From Streptomyces hyderabadensis (GTDB lineage Bacteria; Actinomycetota; Actinomycetes; Streptomycetales; Streptomycetaceae): a stretch of DNA of 64,000 bases. The position numbers and the translations under genes are program-made. Positions within the stretch are counted from its first letter, which is position 1; every line of letters begins with the position of its first letter. The stretch covers positions 1 through 64,000 of the forward strand of contig NZ_JAIOJZ010000003.1 in NCBI RefSeq assembly GCF_020404845.1, given 5' to 3'. This document shows, piece after piece, positions 48,159 to 56,234 of this stretch. A model generated the notes under the pieces. The model made no database searches and was not told the DNA's origin. It saw nothing but the letters and a program-made list of their open reading frames with translations.

Positions 48159-48764
48159 TTACCGGACGAAGCCCAGCTCAGGGTCCTCGCGGAGCTTGCC
48201 GAGGGCCCGGGAGACCGCCGACTTCACGGTGCCCACGGAAACTCCGAGCACTTCGGCCGTCCGGGCCTCGCTGAGGTCCTCGTAGTACCTGAGGACGACC
48301 ATCGCGCGCTGCCGCGCGGGCAGCTTCATGATCGCCCGCCACATCGCGTCGTGCAGGGCCTGCCGCTCCGCCGGGTCGTCGCCGCCGGGCACCGGCTCGG
48401 GCTCGGGCAGCTCGTCGCAGGCGAACTCGTCGACCTTGCGCTTGCGCCACTGCGAGGTCCGGGTGTTCAGCAGCGCCCGGCGCACATAGCCGTCCAGGGC
48501 GCGATGGTCCTCGATGCGCTCCCAGGCCACGTACGTCTTGGTGAGCGCGGTCTGCAGCAGGTCCTCCGCGTCGCTGGGGTTCGCGGTGAGCGACCGGGCG
48601 GTACGCAGCAGCACCGGCTGGCGGGCCTTCACGTACGACGAGAACGACGGGTACGGGAAGGTCTGCGGCCTTGCGGTGGCCGTGGCCGGCGCGGCGGCCC
48701 TCGCCGTGGCCGGCGCCAGGGCGGTGGCGGCGTTCGAAGCGCTGGTGCAGACGGGTGTGGTCAT
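48159..48764 (-). CDS. SigE-family ECF RNA polymerase sigma factor
   Basis: A 201-residue ECF sigma factor. After an Ala/Thr-rich N-terminus of 35 residues, region 2 carries NPSDAEDLLQTALTKTYVAW, and region 4 carries RTAEVLGVSVGTVKSAVSRAL. The region 2 form matches the streptomycete SigE-family (SigE29-type) group, which often lacks a classical anti-sigma. TAGCGT ends six bases before the ATG, so it is probably leaderless. No regulator lies next to it. Confidence 0.85.
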   Translation of the reverse strand: MTTPVCTSASNAATALAPATARAAAPATATARPQTFPYPSFSSYVKARQPVLLRTARSLTANPSDAEDLLQTALTKTYVAWERIEDHRALDGYVRRALLNTRTSQWRKRKVDEFACDELPEPEPVPGGDDPAERQALHDAMWRAIMKLPARQRAMVVLRYYEDLSEARTAEVLGVSVGTVKSAVSRALGKLREDPELGFVR

Positions 48765-48946
48765 GGCTCAACGCTATGAGCGAGGGGGTGCCCGGCGGAT
48801 CGGCCGCAGGTCCCGAAGCAGAGTCCGCCTCAGGTTGTAGGGGTGGTGGTGGCCCCACCTCCTGTAGGTGGAGTGGGGGAGGAGGGGTACTGCGGGTTGA
48901 CCCCTGGGGGTTCCCGCGAGACCGGGCCGGAACCACCACACGAAAA

Positions 48947-48984
48947 CGTCCGGGCGACGGTACCGGAGTACCGTCGCCCGGACG
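48947..48984 (-). terminator. Strong terminator after the small secreted protein
   Basis: Perfect 17-base arms CGTCCGGGCGACGGTAC (48947-48963) and its complement (48968-48984) around CGGA. On the minus strand they are followed by TTTTCG. It ends the gene at 49063-49389. Confidence 0.85.
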
Positions 48985-49062
48985 CACTGCGACCCCATGA
49001 AGCACACCCGCACAAGGAACCGAGGGGCCGGCGCGGCAGCGCACCCGCGCCGGCCCCTCAGC

Positions 49063-49389
49063 TCACCACCACAGCGGGGAGAAGGTGACGGCCACGTTCT
49101 CGTTGCCCTGGTTGATCGACGTGAAGGCGGAGCCGTCGACCTGCGCGGTGTTGCTCTGGTTCGAGGCCCCCGAGCCCACCGCCTGCTGCTGCGTGGTGGA
49201 CGAGTTGCCGTTGTTGTCGTCGCCGACGCCGCTGCCGATGATGCCGGCGGAGGCGCTGGCCGCGGTCGCGTTCGATCCGTCGTCCGCGAAGGCGCCGTTG
49301 TCCGCCGTCGCCACCCCGCCGAAGAGCGCGGCGGCGAGCGGAAGGGCGGCGACGGCGGCGACGACACGGGCGGTACGGATGCTTGCCAT
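49063..49389 (-). CDS. Small secreted Ser/Asn/Gln-rich protein
   Basis: A 108-residue exported protein. The signal peptide covers residues 1-29 (VVAAVAALPLAAALFGGVATA). The mature part is low in charge and rich in Gly, Ser, Asn and Gln (SSTTQQQAVGSGASNQSNTA) and ends in FSPLWW. Such composition suits surface or fibre-forming proteins, but it does not match chaplins or rodlins as I remember them. GGAGG precedes the ATG. A strong terminator follows, so it is monocistronic and probably well expressed. Confidence 0.7.
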   Translation of the reverse strand: MASIRTARVVAAVAALPLAAALFGGVATADNGAFADDGSNATAASASAGIIGSGVGDDNNGNSSTTQQQAVGSGASNQSNTAQVDGSAFTSINQGNENVAVTFSPLWW

Positions 49390-49752
49390 GTGTTCCTCCA
49401 GAACAAGTGCGCACCGGCTTCCAGCCGACAACGCGAGAAGTACGTGAACTAGGGCTTGTGCCAAGGCAGTTGGCCGACCGCCTCGACGCTGTGCACGACG
49501 TCGCGTGATCAGAATTGCCCACCGGATCCCCGGCGAACCACCCCGGAAGCCCTGATTCGCCCTCAAGCGTGAGGACAAGTCGATAAACCCCTTTGCTTCT
49601 CTTCCGTCCCACCACGGGACAGCAGGGACGACTCCGCCTCAAGCCACGCAAGGGGTGAAGCGTTCCGCCACTTTTTCTCCCCGCCCCTGCCGCCCCGGCG
49701 TGTCGCACCCCCCGCCCTTCCCTTTCTCGAACATACGTACGAACATAGACCC
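49390..49752. other. Divergent spacer between secreted protein and prim-pol gene
   Basis: A 363-base spacer with no gene I can support. Near its right end GAACATA occurs at 49729-49735 and 49741-49747, 12 bases apart, just before the ATG at 49753; this AT-richer patch is the likely promoter or operator of the prim-pol gene. Confidence 0.4.
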
Positions 49753-50634
49753 ATGGCCACCACCGACCGGCAGGCCACGACGCTGGCCCTCGCACACGCC
49801 CTGTCAGCCGCGGAACGCGGGCTGGCCGTCATCCCGCTGGCCCGGACGAAGCTCCCGGCGCTGCGCTCCCCCCACCGCGCCGCCCCGGCGCCGTTCACCT
49901 GCCACGGCGAGTGCGGCCGCTTCGGCCACGGCGTGCACGACGCCTCCACCGACCCGGCCCGGGTCCGCGCGCTGTTCGCCGCCGCGCCCTGGGCCACCGG
50001 CTACGGCATCGCCTGCGGCCTGCCGCCGCACCACCTGATCGGCGTCGACCTGGACACGAAGCCGGACGCGTCGGAGACGGACTCCTCGACCGCCCTGCGC
50101 GAACTGGCGCTGCGCCACCTGTTCACGATCCCGCCCACGGTCGTCGTCCTGACCCCCAGCGGCGGCCGCCACCTCTGGCTGACCGGCCCGCCCGACCTCG
50201 TCGTCCCCAACTCGGCCGGCCGACTCGCCCCCGGCATCGACGTCCGGGGCGCCGGCGGTTACCTGGTCGGCCCCGGTTCCCGCACCCGGCACGGCACCTA
50301 CACGACCGCGCCCGGCACGGCCCACCTGACCCCCGCGCCCTGCCCGCCCGCCCTGCTGCGCCTGCTGCTACCGGCAACGCCTGCCGTGCGGCGTGCCGGG
50401 GGCGGGACGACGGGCGGCGACGGCCGGGGCCTGGTCCAGTTCGTCCTCGCCGCACACCGGGGCCAGCGCAACACCCGCCTCTTCTGGGCGGCCTGCCGCG
50501 CATACGAGAACGGCATCGGCGCGACCCTGCTGACCTCCTTGCTGGACGCCGCACGGGCCGTCGGCCTGACCGAACGCGAGGCCCGCGCGACGATCGCGTC
50601 GGCGGCCCGCATGACCGCCCGACGCCCCGCATGA
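49753..50634 (+). CDS. Bifunctional DNA primase/polymerase (prim-pol) domain protein
   Basis: A 293-residue protein with an N-terminal prim-pol domain (about residues 8-200). It shows AAERGLAVIPL, then the catalytic acidic pair in IGVDLDTK and the sugar-binding His in GGRHLWLTG. The C-terminal 80 residues look like a helical accessory domain. Prim-pol proteins normally replicate plasmids or integrative elements. No helicase or replication partner is present here, so it may be a domesticated or stranded element gene. A second prim-pol gene lies at 61998-62663. Confidence 0.85.
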   Translation: MATTDRQATTLALAHALSAAERGLAVIPLARTKLPALRSPHRAAPAPFTCHGECGRFGHGVHDASTDPARVRALFAAAPWATGYGIACGLPPHHLIGVDLDTKPDASETDSSTALRELALRHLFTIPPTVVVLTPSGGRHLWLTGPPDLVVPNSAGRLAPGIDVRGAGGYLVGPGSRTRHGTYTTAPGTAHLTPAPCPPALLRLLLPATPAVRRAGGGTTGGDGRGLVQFVLAAHRGQRNTRLFWAACRAYENGIGATLLTSLLDAARAVGLTEREARATIASAARMTARRPA

Positions 50635-50666
50635 CCGCCCGACCCCCCTGCCGCCTGCCCCGCCCC

Positions 50667-50708
50667 CACTGAACGCCGCTCACTGAACGCCGCTCGCTGG
50701 ACGCCGCT
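50667..50708. repeat. Three 14-bp tandem repeats
   Basis: CACTGAACGCCGCT occurs at 50667 and 50681 and, with two changes, at 50695. The array is bordered by CCGCCTGCCCCG on both sides. Confidence 0.7.
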
Positions 50709-50774
50709 CACCCCCGCCGCCTGCCCCGGCCACCTGGGCGCCCGCCCCACCCGGCACGAAACCGAAAGACGCCG

Positions 50775-51254
50775 ATGCACGACCGCCCCAGAGTGCCGAC
50801 CCTGTCGCTGACCCGGCTCGTCCTGGCCGACGGCCGCAACGTCGACCTGACCGAACTGCGCCTCACCCCGACCTACGGCGGCCCGGAGAGCTACCCCTGC
50901 CGCCCAGTCAACGACCTGCGCATCCGGGAGCTCCTGCACACCGCCGCCCGGATGTCCCCCACCGTGCCGGTACACCTGATCCCGCCGCCGCGCGAGTACC
51001 CGGACCAGTACGCGGGCGCCTTCGGTCCCGTCGAAACGCTCCCGCGCGTGGCCTGCGTCGGCCGCTTCTCCTCCACACCGCTCGCCCCGGCCAGGGACCC
51101 GCTCGCCCACCGCTCCGGCCTGACCGTCATCTGGTTCCAGCCGACGACCCGTGTCCCGGACCCGTACGACACGGACCCGGCGGCCCTGCGCGACGTCGAC
51201 TGGACGACCCTGGCACGGGACTACGAGGTGGAGGATCCGCCGTACGGCCCCTGA
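50775..51254 (+). CDS. Hypothetical protein
   Basis: A 159-residue soluble protein without a recognisable domain. It begins with a beta-rich part (TLSLTRLVLADGRNVDLTELRL) and later has VTIWFQPTTRV-like strands with many Pro residues; YPCRPVNDLRIREL is the most distinctive motif. ATG 50775 follows ACCGAAAGACG, a weak ribosome site. Its 3' end overlaps the convergent lipoprotein gene by 34 bases. Codon usage is normal for the genome, so it is probably real. Confidence 0.6.
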   Translation: MHDRPRVPTLSLTRLVLADGRNVDLTELRLTPTYGGPESYPCRPVNDLRIRELLHTAARMSPTVPVHLIPPPREYPDQYAGAFGPVETLPRVACVGRFSSTPLAPARDPLAHRSGLTVIWFQPTTRVPDPYDTDPAALRDVDWTTLARDYEVEDPPYGP

Positions 51255-52285
51255 GCCCCCGGCCTCCCATTCCCGCCCTCGCCCGCACCCGGGTCGGTCT
51301 CGTCCTTCCGCCAAGCCCGTACGCCCAACTCTCCGGTGGTGCCGAGATCGAGGTGCGGCGCGACCATCACGGGGTCGGCACCGGCCCCGGCCCTGACCCT
51401 GACGTAGGGCACGGTCACCGCCTCGCCGAACTCGGTGGTGTTGCGCCACGCCAGACCCGACACGGCCCGCTCCCCGGGCCGCAGCGTCACCGGCCGCGGC
51501 GGACCGTCGTCGCCGCCCGCCATCGGGATGCCGTCGGTACCGCGCAGCACCTCGATCCCGTCCACCGGCTGGTGCTCCGCGTCCAGCAACTGCAGTACCG
51601 GGTAACCCTCCAGGGAGTACGCCCGGTCCCCGCAGTTCTCCAGGTGGAGCCCCACGACCCGCAGGCCCATCGCCGCGTCGCCCTGGTCCGCGGTCAGCCG
51701 CAGTCCGGACGCCGGACACGAACCGGCGGGCGCCGGCGCCTCGTCGGAGGGCACCCGCTCCACGTCGAGAATCCGCACCCGCCCGGCGTCGAGTGTCCCG
51801 CCCGCCGGATGCCCGGCCTGCTCAAGGGTCCGCCGGACGGTCTTCCCGGCCCCCACCGACGCCACGGTCTCCTCGACGTTCGACATCGCCCGGCCCTGCT
51901 CGTCCACCAGGGAGAAGGTGATGGTGTACGTGAAGGGCTCGGACTCCGGGTTGGTCACGTCGTACTGGACGGCACACGGCCCGCCCGCCGCCCCGACCCC
52001 CGGCAGACTGTCCGCCGTGACCGACACCCCGGGCCGCTCACTCACCCGCCCACTTGGCGACGCGCTCTCCTTGGCCCCGGCCCGCTCCACCACCCCGACC
52101 ACCCGGACCCCGTCCCGCTCGGCCCCGGCGCCGACCGCGCCGCCGGAAGCCGCACACGGCCCCTGGGTCTCCCCGCCGCCTCCCGCCTCCGAGGCGGCGG
52201 TCCCAGTACCGCAGCCACCCAGCAGAAGACCGGCCACAAGCACACCGGAGACCACCAACGACGTGCGGAACGGGGGAATACGCAT
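51221..52285 (-). CDS. Lipoprotein with DUF4232-like C-terminal domain
   Basis: A 354-residue exported lipoprotein. The signal peptide ends in the lipobox LLLGGC (Cys about residue 25). A Gly/Ala-rich linker follows, then two beta-rich regions. The second (about residues 195-330, starting SCPASGLRLTADQGDAAMGL) resembles DUF4232, a common streptomycete surface domain of unknown function. ATG 52285 is chosen because it makes the proper signal peptide; codons upstream in frame do not. It overlaps the convergent gene by 34 bases. Confidence 0.78.
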   Translation of the reverse strand: MRIPPFRTSLVVSGVLVAGLLLGGCGTGTAASEAGGGGETQGPCAASGGAVGAGAERDGVRVVGVVERAGAKESASPSGRVSERPGVSVTADSLPGVGAAGGPCAVQYDVTNPESEPFTYTITFSLVDEQGRAMSNVEETVASVGAGKTVRRTLEQAGHPAGGTLDAGRVRILDVERVPSDEAPAPAGSCPASGLRLTADQGDAAMGLRVVGLHLENCGDRAYSLEGYPVLQLLDAEHQPVDGIEVLRGTDGIPMAGGDDGPPRPVTLRPGERAVSGLAWRNTTEFGEAVTVPYVRVRAGAGADPVMVAPHLDLGTTGELGVRAWRKDETDPGAGEGGNGRPGAQGPYGGSSTS

Positions 52286-52413
52286 CGCCCCACCCCACCA
52301 GCCCCATCCCACCCCGACCGTGGCGGAAGCCACACCTCCGGTCACAGCCCTGTCACAACCGGAACCCCGACCACTGGACCCGCACTTGCCGTGCCCGTTG
52401 CCGCCTGGCTGTG

Positions 52414-52965
52414 TCACTTGCGCTCGAGCGCGGCCCGCACGGCTTCCATGTCGGTCCGCTCGGCGATCATGCGGCGCTCAGCATCCGTGCCCTCGGTGTC
52501 GCTGTCCTCGACGGCGATGAGGTGGGCTGCCTGATCGACGAGCCACGTGCCCTCGTCCCCGGGAACCAGCCGCAGCGCGGTGTGAGAGCTGTGGGGGTCT
52601 GGCTGACCTCGCTCTACGGTCGCCCGCAGTCCGATTCCGGCAGGGTGGCGGCCGAACGACGGAATCTCGATCACCTCACCAATACTCACCCGGACGTCCG
52701 AGTATGTGCGAAGCGGGGGCACATCGTAGATCTCGATGCACTCGGCCACGGTGTCTGCCCCCAGGCTGTGCAACAGGCGCTTGGTCCCGGCTTCGCAGGC
52801 GGCCTCCCAATCTCGATCCACCTGGGCTTGCTCATACGACCGGGCAGCCTTTATCGCAGCTGCCCGATCTTCAGCGTCTATGCCGTCCGTGTCATCGCAA
52901 CCAGACAGCGGCAGGATCGCCGCCAGCAGACCCACCCCGGCAGCACGCCGGATCCGAGCAGCCAC
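52414..52965 (-). CDS. Small lipoprotein, function unknown
   Basis: A 183-residue exported protein with lipobox LPLSGC (Cys about residue 23). The mature part has an acidic helix with an AIKAARSYEQAQVDRDWEAAC pattern, similar to streptomycete lipoproteins with NTF2-like folds, and a second Cys pair candidate in AECIEIY. GTG 52965 has GGGGGA upstream and gives a normal signal peptide; ATG 52986 is an alternative, seven codons longer. Confidence 0.65.
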   Translation of the reverse strand: MAARIRRAAGVGLLAAILPLSGCDDTDGIDAEDRAAAIKAARSYEQAQVDRDWEAACEAGTKRLLHSLGADTVAECIEIYDVPPLRTYSDVRVSIGEVIEIPSFGRHPAGIGLRATVERGQPDPHSSHTALRLVPGDEGTWLVDQAAHLIAVEDSDTEGTDAERRMIAERTDMEAVRAALERK

Positions 52966-53168
52966 GCCCCGTCCCCCGTATCCCATCCGCCCAGCTCATT
53001 GTCGTTCGGAGGATTACAGCACGGGGTCAGAGTCCGGTGATCCAGACGCGAGATGGCCTTGACGACCAGGCAGCAGGGGGAAATCGTGGGGAACGGCGGT
53101 GATCGGCGGGTAGCGCACACGGCGACGGCCCCCGACCGTCATGCCTGGTCAGGGGCCGTCAAACACCG

Positions 53169-53253
53169 CGGTGGGTGTGGGATTTGAACCCACGGTGACT
53201 TGCGCCACGACGGTTTTCAAGACCGTTCCCTTAGGCCGCTCGGGCAACCCACC
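53169..53253 (-). tRNA. tRNA-Ser(TGA)
   Basis: An 85-base class II tRNA. The acceptor arms GGTGGGT and ACCCACC pair, with discriminator G. The anticodon loop CTTGAAA in the ACGGT/ACCGT stem gives TGA. A long variable arm is present. Confidence 0.95.
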
Positions 53254-53332
53254 CACGCGCCGTCCACCAGGGACGGAGCGGGTACAGCGTACCGGGCCGG
53301 GGCGTCGCGCGGGGTCTGTGGTCGCCACCTGG

Positions 53333-53367
53333 GGCGCAGCCCCGGGACAGTGGCCCGGGGCTGCGCC
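53333..53367 (-). terminator. Terminator hairpin past the RNHCP genes
   Basis: Perfect 14-base arms GGCGCAGCCCCGGG and CCCGGGGCTGCGCC around a seven-base loop, 50 bases past the stop of the second RNHCP gene on the minus strand. Confidence 0.65.
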
Positions 53368-53415
53368 GGCTCGCTCTGCTATTCCGGGATCTTCACTGCT
53401 GGGGTTCCCTTTCCG

Positions 53416-53847
53416 TCACAGGGTGATCAGGGCGCGGCCGGCGTGCTTGGGGTCGGCCAGGGGTCTGAGCGCCAGGCGGACCAGGGCGAGGGGGTTGTCG
53501 TCGCCGGCTATGCGGTTGGCGCTCAGCTCACCGCAGGAGGTGCACTGGTGGATGATCATCCACTCGCCGTCGGTGCGGACGGACATGCCCAGCGCCTCCA
53601 TCCGCCCACGGCAGTCCGCGTCGCGGTCCCCCGGTGTCTTCCGGTCGACGTGCAGGCTGGCCAGGCAGTTCGGGCAGTGGTTGCGGTGCGCGGTGCCCGG
53701 GGCGTCCGGGGAGACGTCGAGGCGGCAGGACGTGCACCGGAAGTCGTTGGCGCGGTGGCCGCCCTGGGTGTGCAGGACGTCCTTGTGCCGCTGCGGACGC
53801 CGCCGCCGCTGTTGCTGCCCGCGGCTGCTGTGGTTGTTGCGTGGCAT
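53416..53847 (-). CDS. RNHCP-domain protein, downstream copy
   Basis: A 143-residue protein. After a basic, His/Gln/Arg-rich N-terminal tail of 32 residues (GQQQRRRRPQRHK) comes an RNHCP domain with two CxxC pairs (FRCTSC and HCPNC), a later ECRGRM-like Cys (DCRGRMEALG) and CTSCGEL. The cysteines probably bind zinc. The basic tail suggests RNA or ribosome binding. It lies 26 bases after a shorter paralogue on the same strand. Confidence 0.82.
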   Translation of the reverse strand: MPRNNHSSRGQQQRRRRPQRHKDVLHTQGGHRANDFRCTSCRLDVSPDAPGTAHRNHCPNCLASLHVDRKTPGDRDADCRGRMEALGMSVRTDGEWMIIHQCTSCGELSANRIAGDDNPLALVRLALRPLADPKHAGRALITL

Positions 53848-53873
53848 GGTGCCGCTCCTTTCCTGTCGGGCGG

Positions 53874-54242
53874 TCAGAGGGTTCCGAACGCTTCGAGCGG
53901 GAAAGGGGGTTGGGCCAGCGGGCGGACCGCCATGCGCATCAGGATGAGCTGGTTGTCGTCGGTGCGGACCGGGTTCGAGGTGAGTTCGTCGCAGCGCACG
54001 CAGCGGTGAATCACCATCCAGTCACCGGTGCGGAGCACGGCGATGGCGATCGGGGACATCCGGCCCTCGCAGTCGCTCGGGCCGCCCTCGACGTGGTCGA
54101 GAACGTGCCGGGAATGCAGGCAGGAGGGGCAGTGGTTGCGCGGCGCGCCGTCGGCGGCGTACGCGGACACGGTCAGCCCGCACCAGGCGCAGGCGAAGGT
54201 GCCGAGGTTGAGAGTGTTGTTGGTGGTGGTGTGGCTGGACAC
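53874..54242 (-). CDS. RNHCP-domain protein, upstream copy
   Basis: A 122-residue protein with the RNHCP signature (PRNHCPSC), FACAWC and CVRCDEL as probable zinc ligands, and a C-terminal helix (LILMRMAVRPLAQPP). It lacks the basic tail of its paralogue. The GTG start follows AAGGAG. A leader of about 260 bases with a 13-codon ORF and a terminator-like hairpin lies upstream, so regulation by attenuation is likely. The exact function of RNHCP proteins is not known to me. Confidence 0.82.
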   Translation of the reverse strand: MSSHTTTNNTLNLGTFACAWCGLTVSAYAADGAPRNHCPSCLHSRHVLDHVEGGPSDCEGRMSPIAIAVLRTGDWMVIHRCVRCDELTSNPVRTDDNQLILMRMAVRPLAQPPFPLEAFGTL

Positions 54243-54310
54243 CCGGGTGCTCCTTGCTGGGAAGTGATCGAGACAGCAAGAGCAGGCCGAGTGGCCTCGT
54301 CAGAAAGCAG

Positions 54311-54342
54311 CCCGTTGGCGCTGCGGCTCAGCGGCGCACGGG
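54311..54342 (-). terminator. Attenuator-like hairpin in RNHCP leader
   Basis: On the minus strand CCCGTGCGC-CGCTG pairs with CAGCG-CCA-ACGGG, with small internal mismatches, followed by CTGCTTTCTG. It lies between the leader ORF and the first RNHCP gene and could stop transcription. Confidence 0.45.
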
Positions 54343-54411
54343 CAGGTCAGAGCACCGGAGGACGCATCCGGCAGCCGCCGGTGGAAGCGGGCGGCGAGAG
54401 GCGGCGGACGG

Positions 54412-54453
54412 TCACGCGGTGTGGCGAGGCGCACTCGGCGCGGGCCGGGTCAT
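54412..54453 (-). CDS. 13-codon leader peptide of the RNHCP operon
   Basis: ATG at 54453-54451 follows AGAGGGTG at good spacing and reads MTRPAPSAPRHTA before TGA. The peptide is too short to be a functional protein. Its place ahead of the attenuator-like hairpin suggests that ribosome stalling or failure on it tunes RNHCP expression, as in antibiotic-inducible leaders. Confidence 0.45.
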   Translation of the reverse strand: MTRPAPSAPRHTA

Positions 54454-54508
54454 CAAAACACCCTCTTCTAGGGCACAGGGGCCCATAACGAATCAGAACG
54501 ATCAGTTG

Positions 54509-54539
54509 AGGTTAACAGGGCGCCTTCCGGCGGCGTCAA
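54509..54539 (-). promoter_or_regulatory. Promoter of RNHCP leader transcript
   Basis: TTGACG (54539-54534) and TAACCT (54514-54509) are 19 bases apart on the minus strand. The sequence just before the -35 is AT-rich (GGAATAAATG). This AT-rich patch beside the -35 recalls WhiB7/WblC promoters, but that link is inference. Confidence 0.4.
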
Positions 54540-54564
54540 CGCATTTATTCCGCCCCTGCGGGGC

Positions 54565-55155
54565 TCACGTGTGGCGTGCGGGGCGGGCAGCATGCCAGGC
54601 GGCCTCGATCATCGGGAAGATCTCGTCGAGGGCGGCCTCGGGGTCGGAGGCCTCGCGGGACAGGGAGTAGGCGTCGATCACGAACCGCGCGAGGGTGCGG
54701 GCGGCGGTCTCGCTCCGGGTCAGGGCCGGGTCGGCGGCGATGGCCGCGGCCAGCGCCTCCGCATGGCGCAGGCGGACCGACTCGTCGTACTTCCGCAGGG
54801 CGGGAGACGCGTCGATCATGCGCCAGATCGGGGCGGCGCCGTCCGCGGTGCAGTGCCGGACCAGGGCCAGGACCTCGCGGCGCAGCGCGGGGATCAGCGG
54901 CTCGTGCGGGGCGCGGTCGGTGACCGCCCGCGTGAGGCGGTGCTCGAAGTCCTCGTCCTGCTCGAAGACCAGCGCCTCCTTGCAGGCGAAGTGGGAGAAG
55001 AGCGTGGTGACGGCCACGTCGGCCTCGGCGGCCACGTCACGGATGCCCACCGCGTCGTATCCGCGCTCCAGGAAGAGCCGCAGCGCGGTGTCGGCGATCT
55101 TCTGGCGGGTCGCGGCCTTCTTGCGCTCACGGCGGCCCGACTGCTGCACGGTCAT
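54565..55155 (-). CDS. TetR-family regulator of divergent oxidoreductase
   Basis: A 196-residue repressor. The helix-turn-helix is at residues 15-60 (ATRQKIADTALRLFLERGYD, then AVTTLFSHFACKEAL). The C-terminal domain matches the MftR/TetR_C_17-like helical type. It is divergent from a quinone-oxidoreductase-like gene with a 70-base spacer holding TAACCGTTA-type sites. TAGCCT ends seven bases before the ATG, so it is probably leaderless. Confidence 0.87.
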   Translation of the reverse strand: MTVQQSGRRERKKAATRQKIADTALRLFLERGYDAVGIRDVAAEADVAVTTLFSHFACKEALVFEQDEDFEHRLTRAVTDRAPHEPLIPALRREVLALVRHCTADGAAPIWRMIDASPALRKYDESVRLRHAEALAAAIAADPALTRSETAARTLARFVIDAYSLSREASDPEAALDEIFPMIEAAWHAARPARHT

Positions 55156-55182
55156 GACCCGCAGGCTAGCAGGTACGAAACA

Positions 55183-55209
55183 ATAACCGTTATGAAACGC
55201 TATCCGTTA
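55183..55209. promoter_or_regulatory. ATAACCGTTAT inverted repeat plus second half-site, TetR operator
   Basis: ATAACCGTTAT (55183-55193) is symmetric about its central base. TATCCGTTA (55201-55209) repeats it 17 bases on. Both lie between the divergent starts. Confidence 0.55.
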
Positions 55210-55225
55210 GTGCTACGTTCGCGGC

Positions 55226-56119
55226 ATGAGGAAAGTGAGCTTCGCCGAGTTCGGCGGTCCGGACGTGCTGCAGCTGATCGACGCCGAGGAGCCCCACGCG
55301 GGGCCCGGTCGCATACGCATCGCCGTACGGGCGGCGGGGGTGAATCCCGTCGACTGGCGGGTCAGGGAAGGACAGGTGCTGGGCGCCCACCCGGTCGAGT
55401 TGCCCTCCGGTGTGGGGCTGGACGCCGCCGGGGTGGTGGACGAGATCGGCGAGGGAGTGACCGGGGTCGAGGTCGGGGACCGGGTGTTCGGCGAGGGTGC
55501 CAGTACCTACGCCGAGTTCGCCGTACTGGGGGCCTGGGCGCGGATGCCGGAGGGGCTGACGTTCGAAGAGGCGGCCGGGTACCCCTCCGTGGTGGAGACC
55601 GCGCTGCGCGTCATTCGCGAGGTCGGTGTCCGGCCCGGGCAGACGCTGCTGGTCAGCGGGGCGTCGGGGGGAGTCGGGTCGGCGGTGCTGCAGATCGCCC
55701 GCGACCGGGGCATCAAGGTGATCGGTACGGCCGGTGCCGCCAACCAGGACTACCTGCGCGGCCTCGGTGCCGTCGCCACGACGTACGGCGAGGGCTGGGT
55801 CGAGCGGGTGCGGCGGCTCGGCGAGGTCGACGCGGCCCTCGACCTGGCCGGTTCCGGTGTGATCCGCGAGTTGGTCGAGCTGACCGGGGCGCCGGAGAAG
55901 GTCGTCAGCATCGCCGACCTCGGGGCGCCCGAGTTCGGCGTCCGCTTCTCCGGGGTGGCCGGCAGCGTGCCTGCCGCGCTCGCCGAGGCCGTCGACCTGA
56001 TCTCGCGGGGGAAGCTCCACATCCCGGTCGAGAAGTCGTACTCGCTCGCCGAGGCCGCGGCCGCGCACGTCGACAGCCGGGCGGGACACACGCGCGGGCG
56101 CCGGGTCCTGGTCGTCTGA
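55226..56119 (+). CDS. Quinone oxidoreductase-like (MDR family) NADPH enzyme
   Basis: A 297-residue medium-chain reductase of the zeta-crystallin type. It has the GroES-like N-terminal half (AVRAAGVNPVDWRVREG) and a Rossmann half with the nucleotide motif VSGASGGVGSAVLQIA. No zinc-site cysteines are present, so it is a reductase rather than an alcohol dehydrogenase. It probably reduces quinones or enones under control of the adjacent TetR. TACGTT ends six bases before the ATG (leaderless). Confidence 0.87.
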   Translation: MRKVSFAEFGGPDVLQLIDAEEPHAGPGRIRIAVRAAGVNPVDWRVREGQVLGAHPVELPSGVGLDAAGVVDEIGEGVTGVEVGDRVFGEGASTYAEFAVLGAWARMPEGLTFEEAAGYPSVVETALRVIREVGVRPGQTLLVSGASGGVGSAVLQIARDRGIKVIGTAGAANQDYLRGLGAVATTYGEGWVERVRRLGEVDAALDLAGSGVIRELVELTGAPEKVVSIADLGAPEFGVRFSGVAGSVPAALAEAVDLISRGKLHIPVEKSYSLAEAAAAHVDSRAGHTRGRRVLVV

Positions 56120-56131
56120 ACCGCTGAACGC

Positions 56132-56164
56132 ACTTCGCCACCGGGCTGTCCCCGGTGGCGAAGT
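56132..56164. terminator. Bidirectional terminator
   Basis: ACTTCGCCACCGGG (56132-56145) and its perfect complement (56151-56164) with a five-base loop, between the convergent oxidoreductase and HtrA-like genes. Confidence 0.8.
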
Positions 56165-56234
56165 CGGGCCGATCGCGATGGGCGCGGAGGGCGCGGAGCA
56201 GGCGGTCTGGGCGGGCTGTCTGAGCGGGCGGGGA

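Noticed and set aside
54243..54540. Zur box or zinc riboswitch upstream of the zinc-motif RNHCP genes
   Set aside because: I found no TGAAAATGATTTTCA-like site or known riboswitch core; the leader ORF plus hairpin explains the region better.
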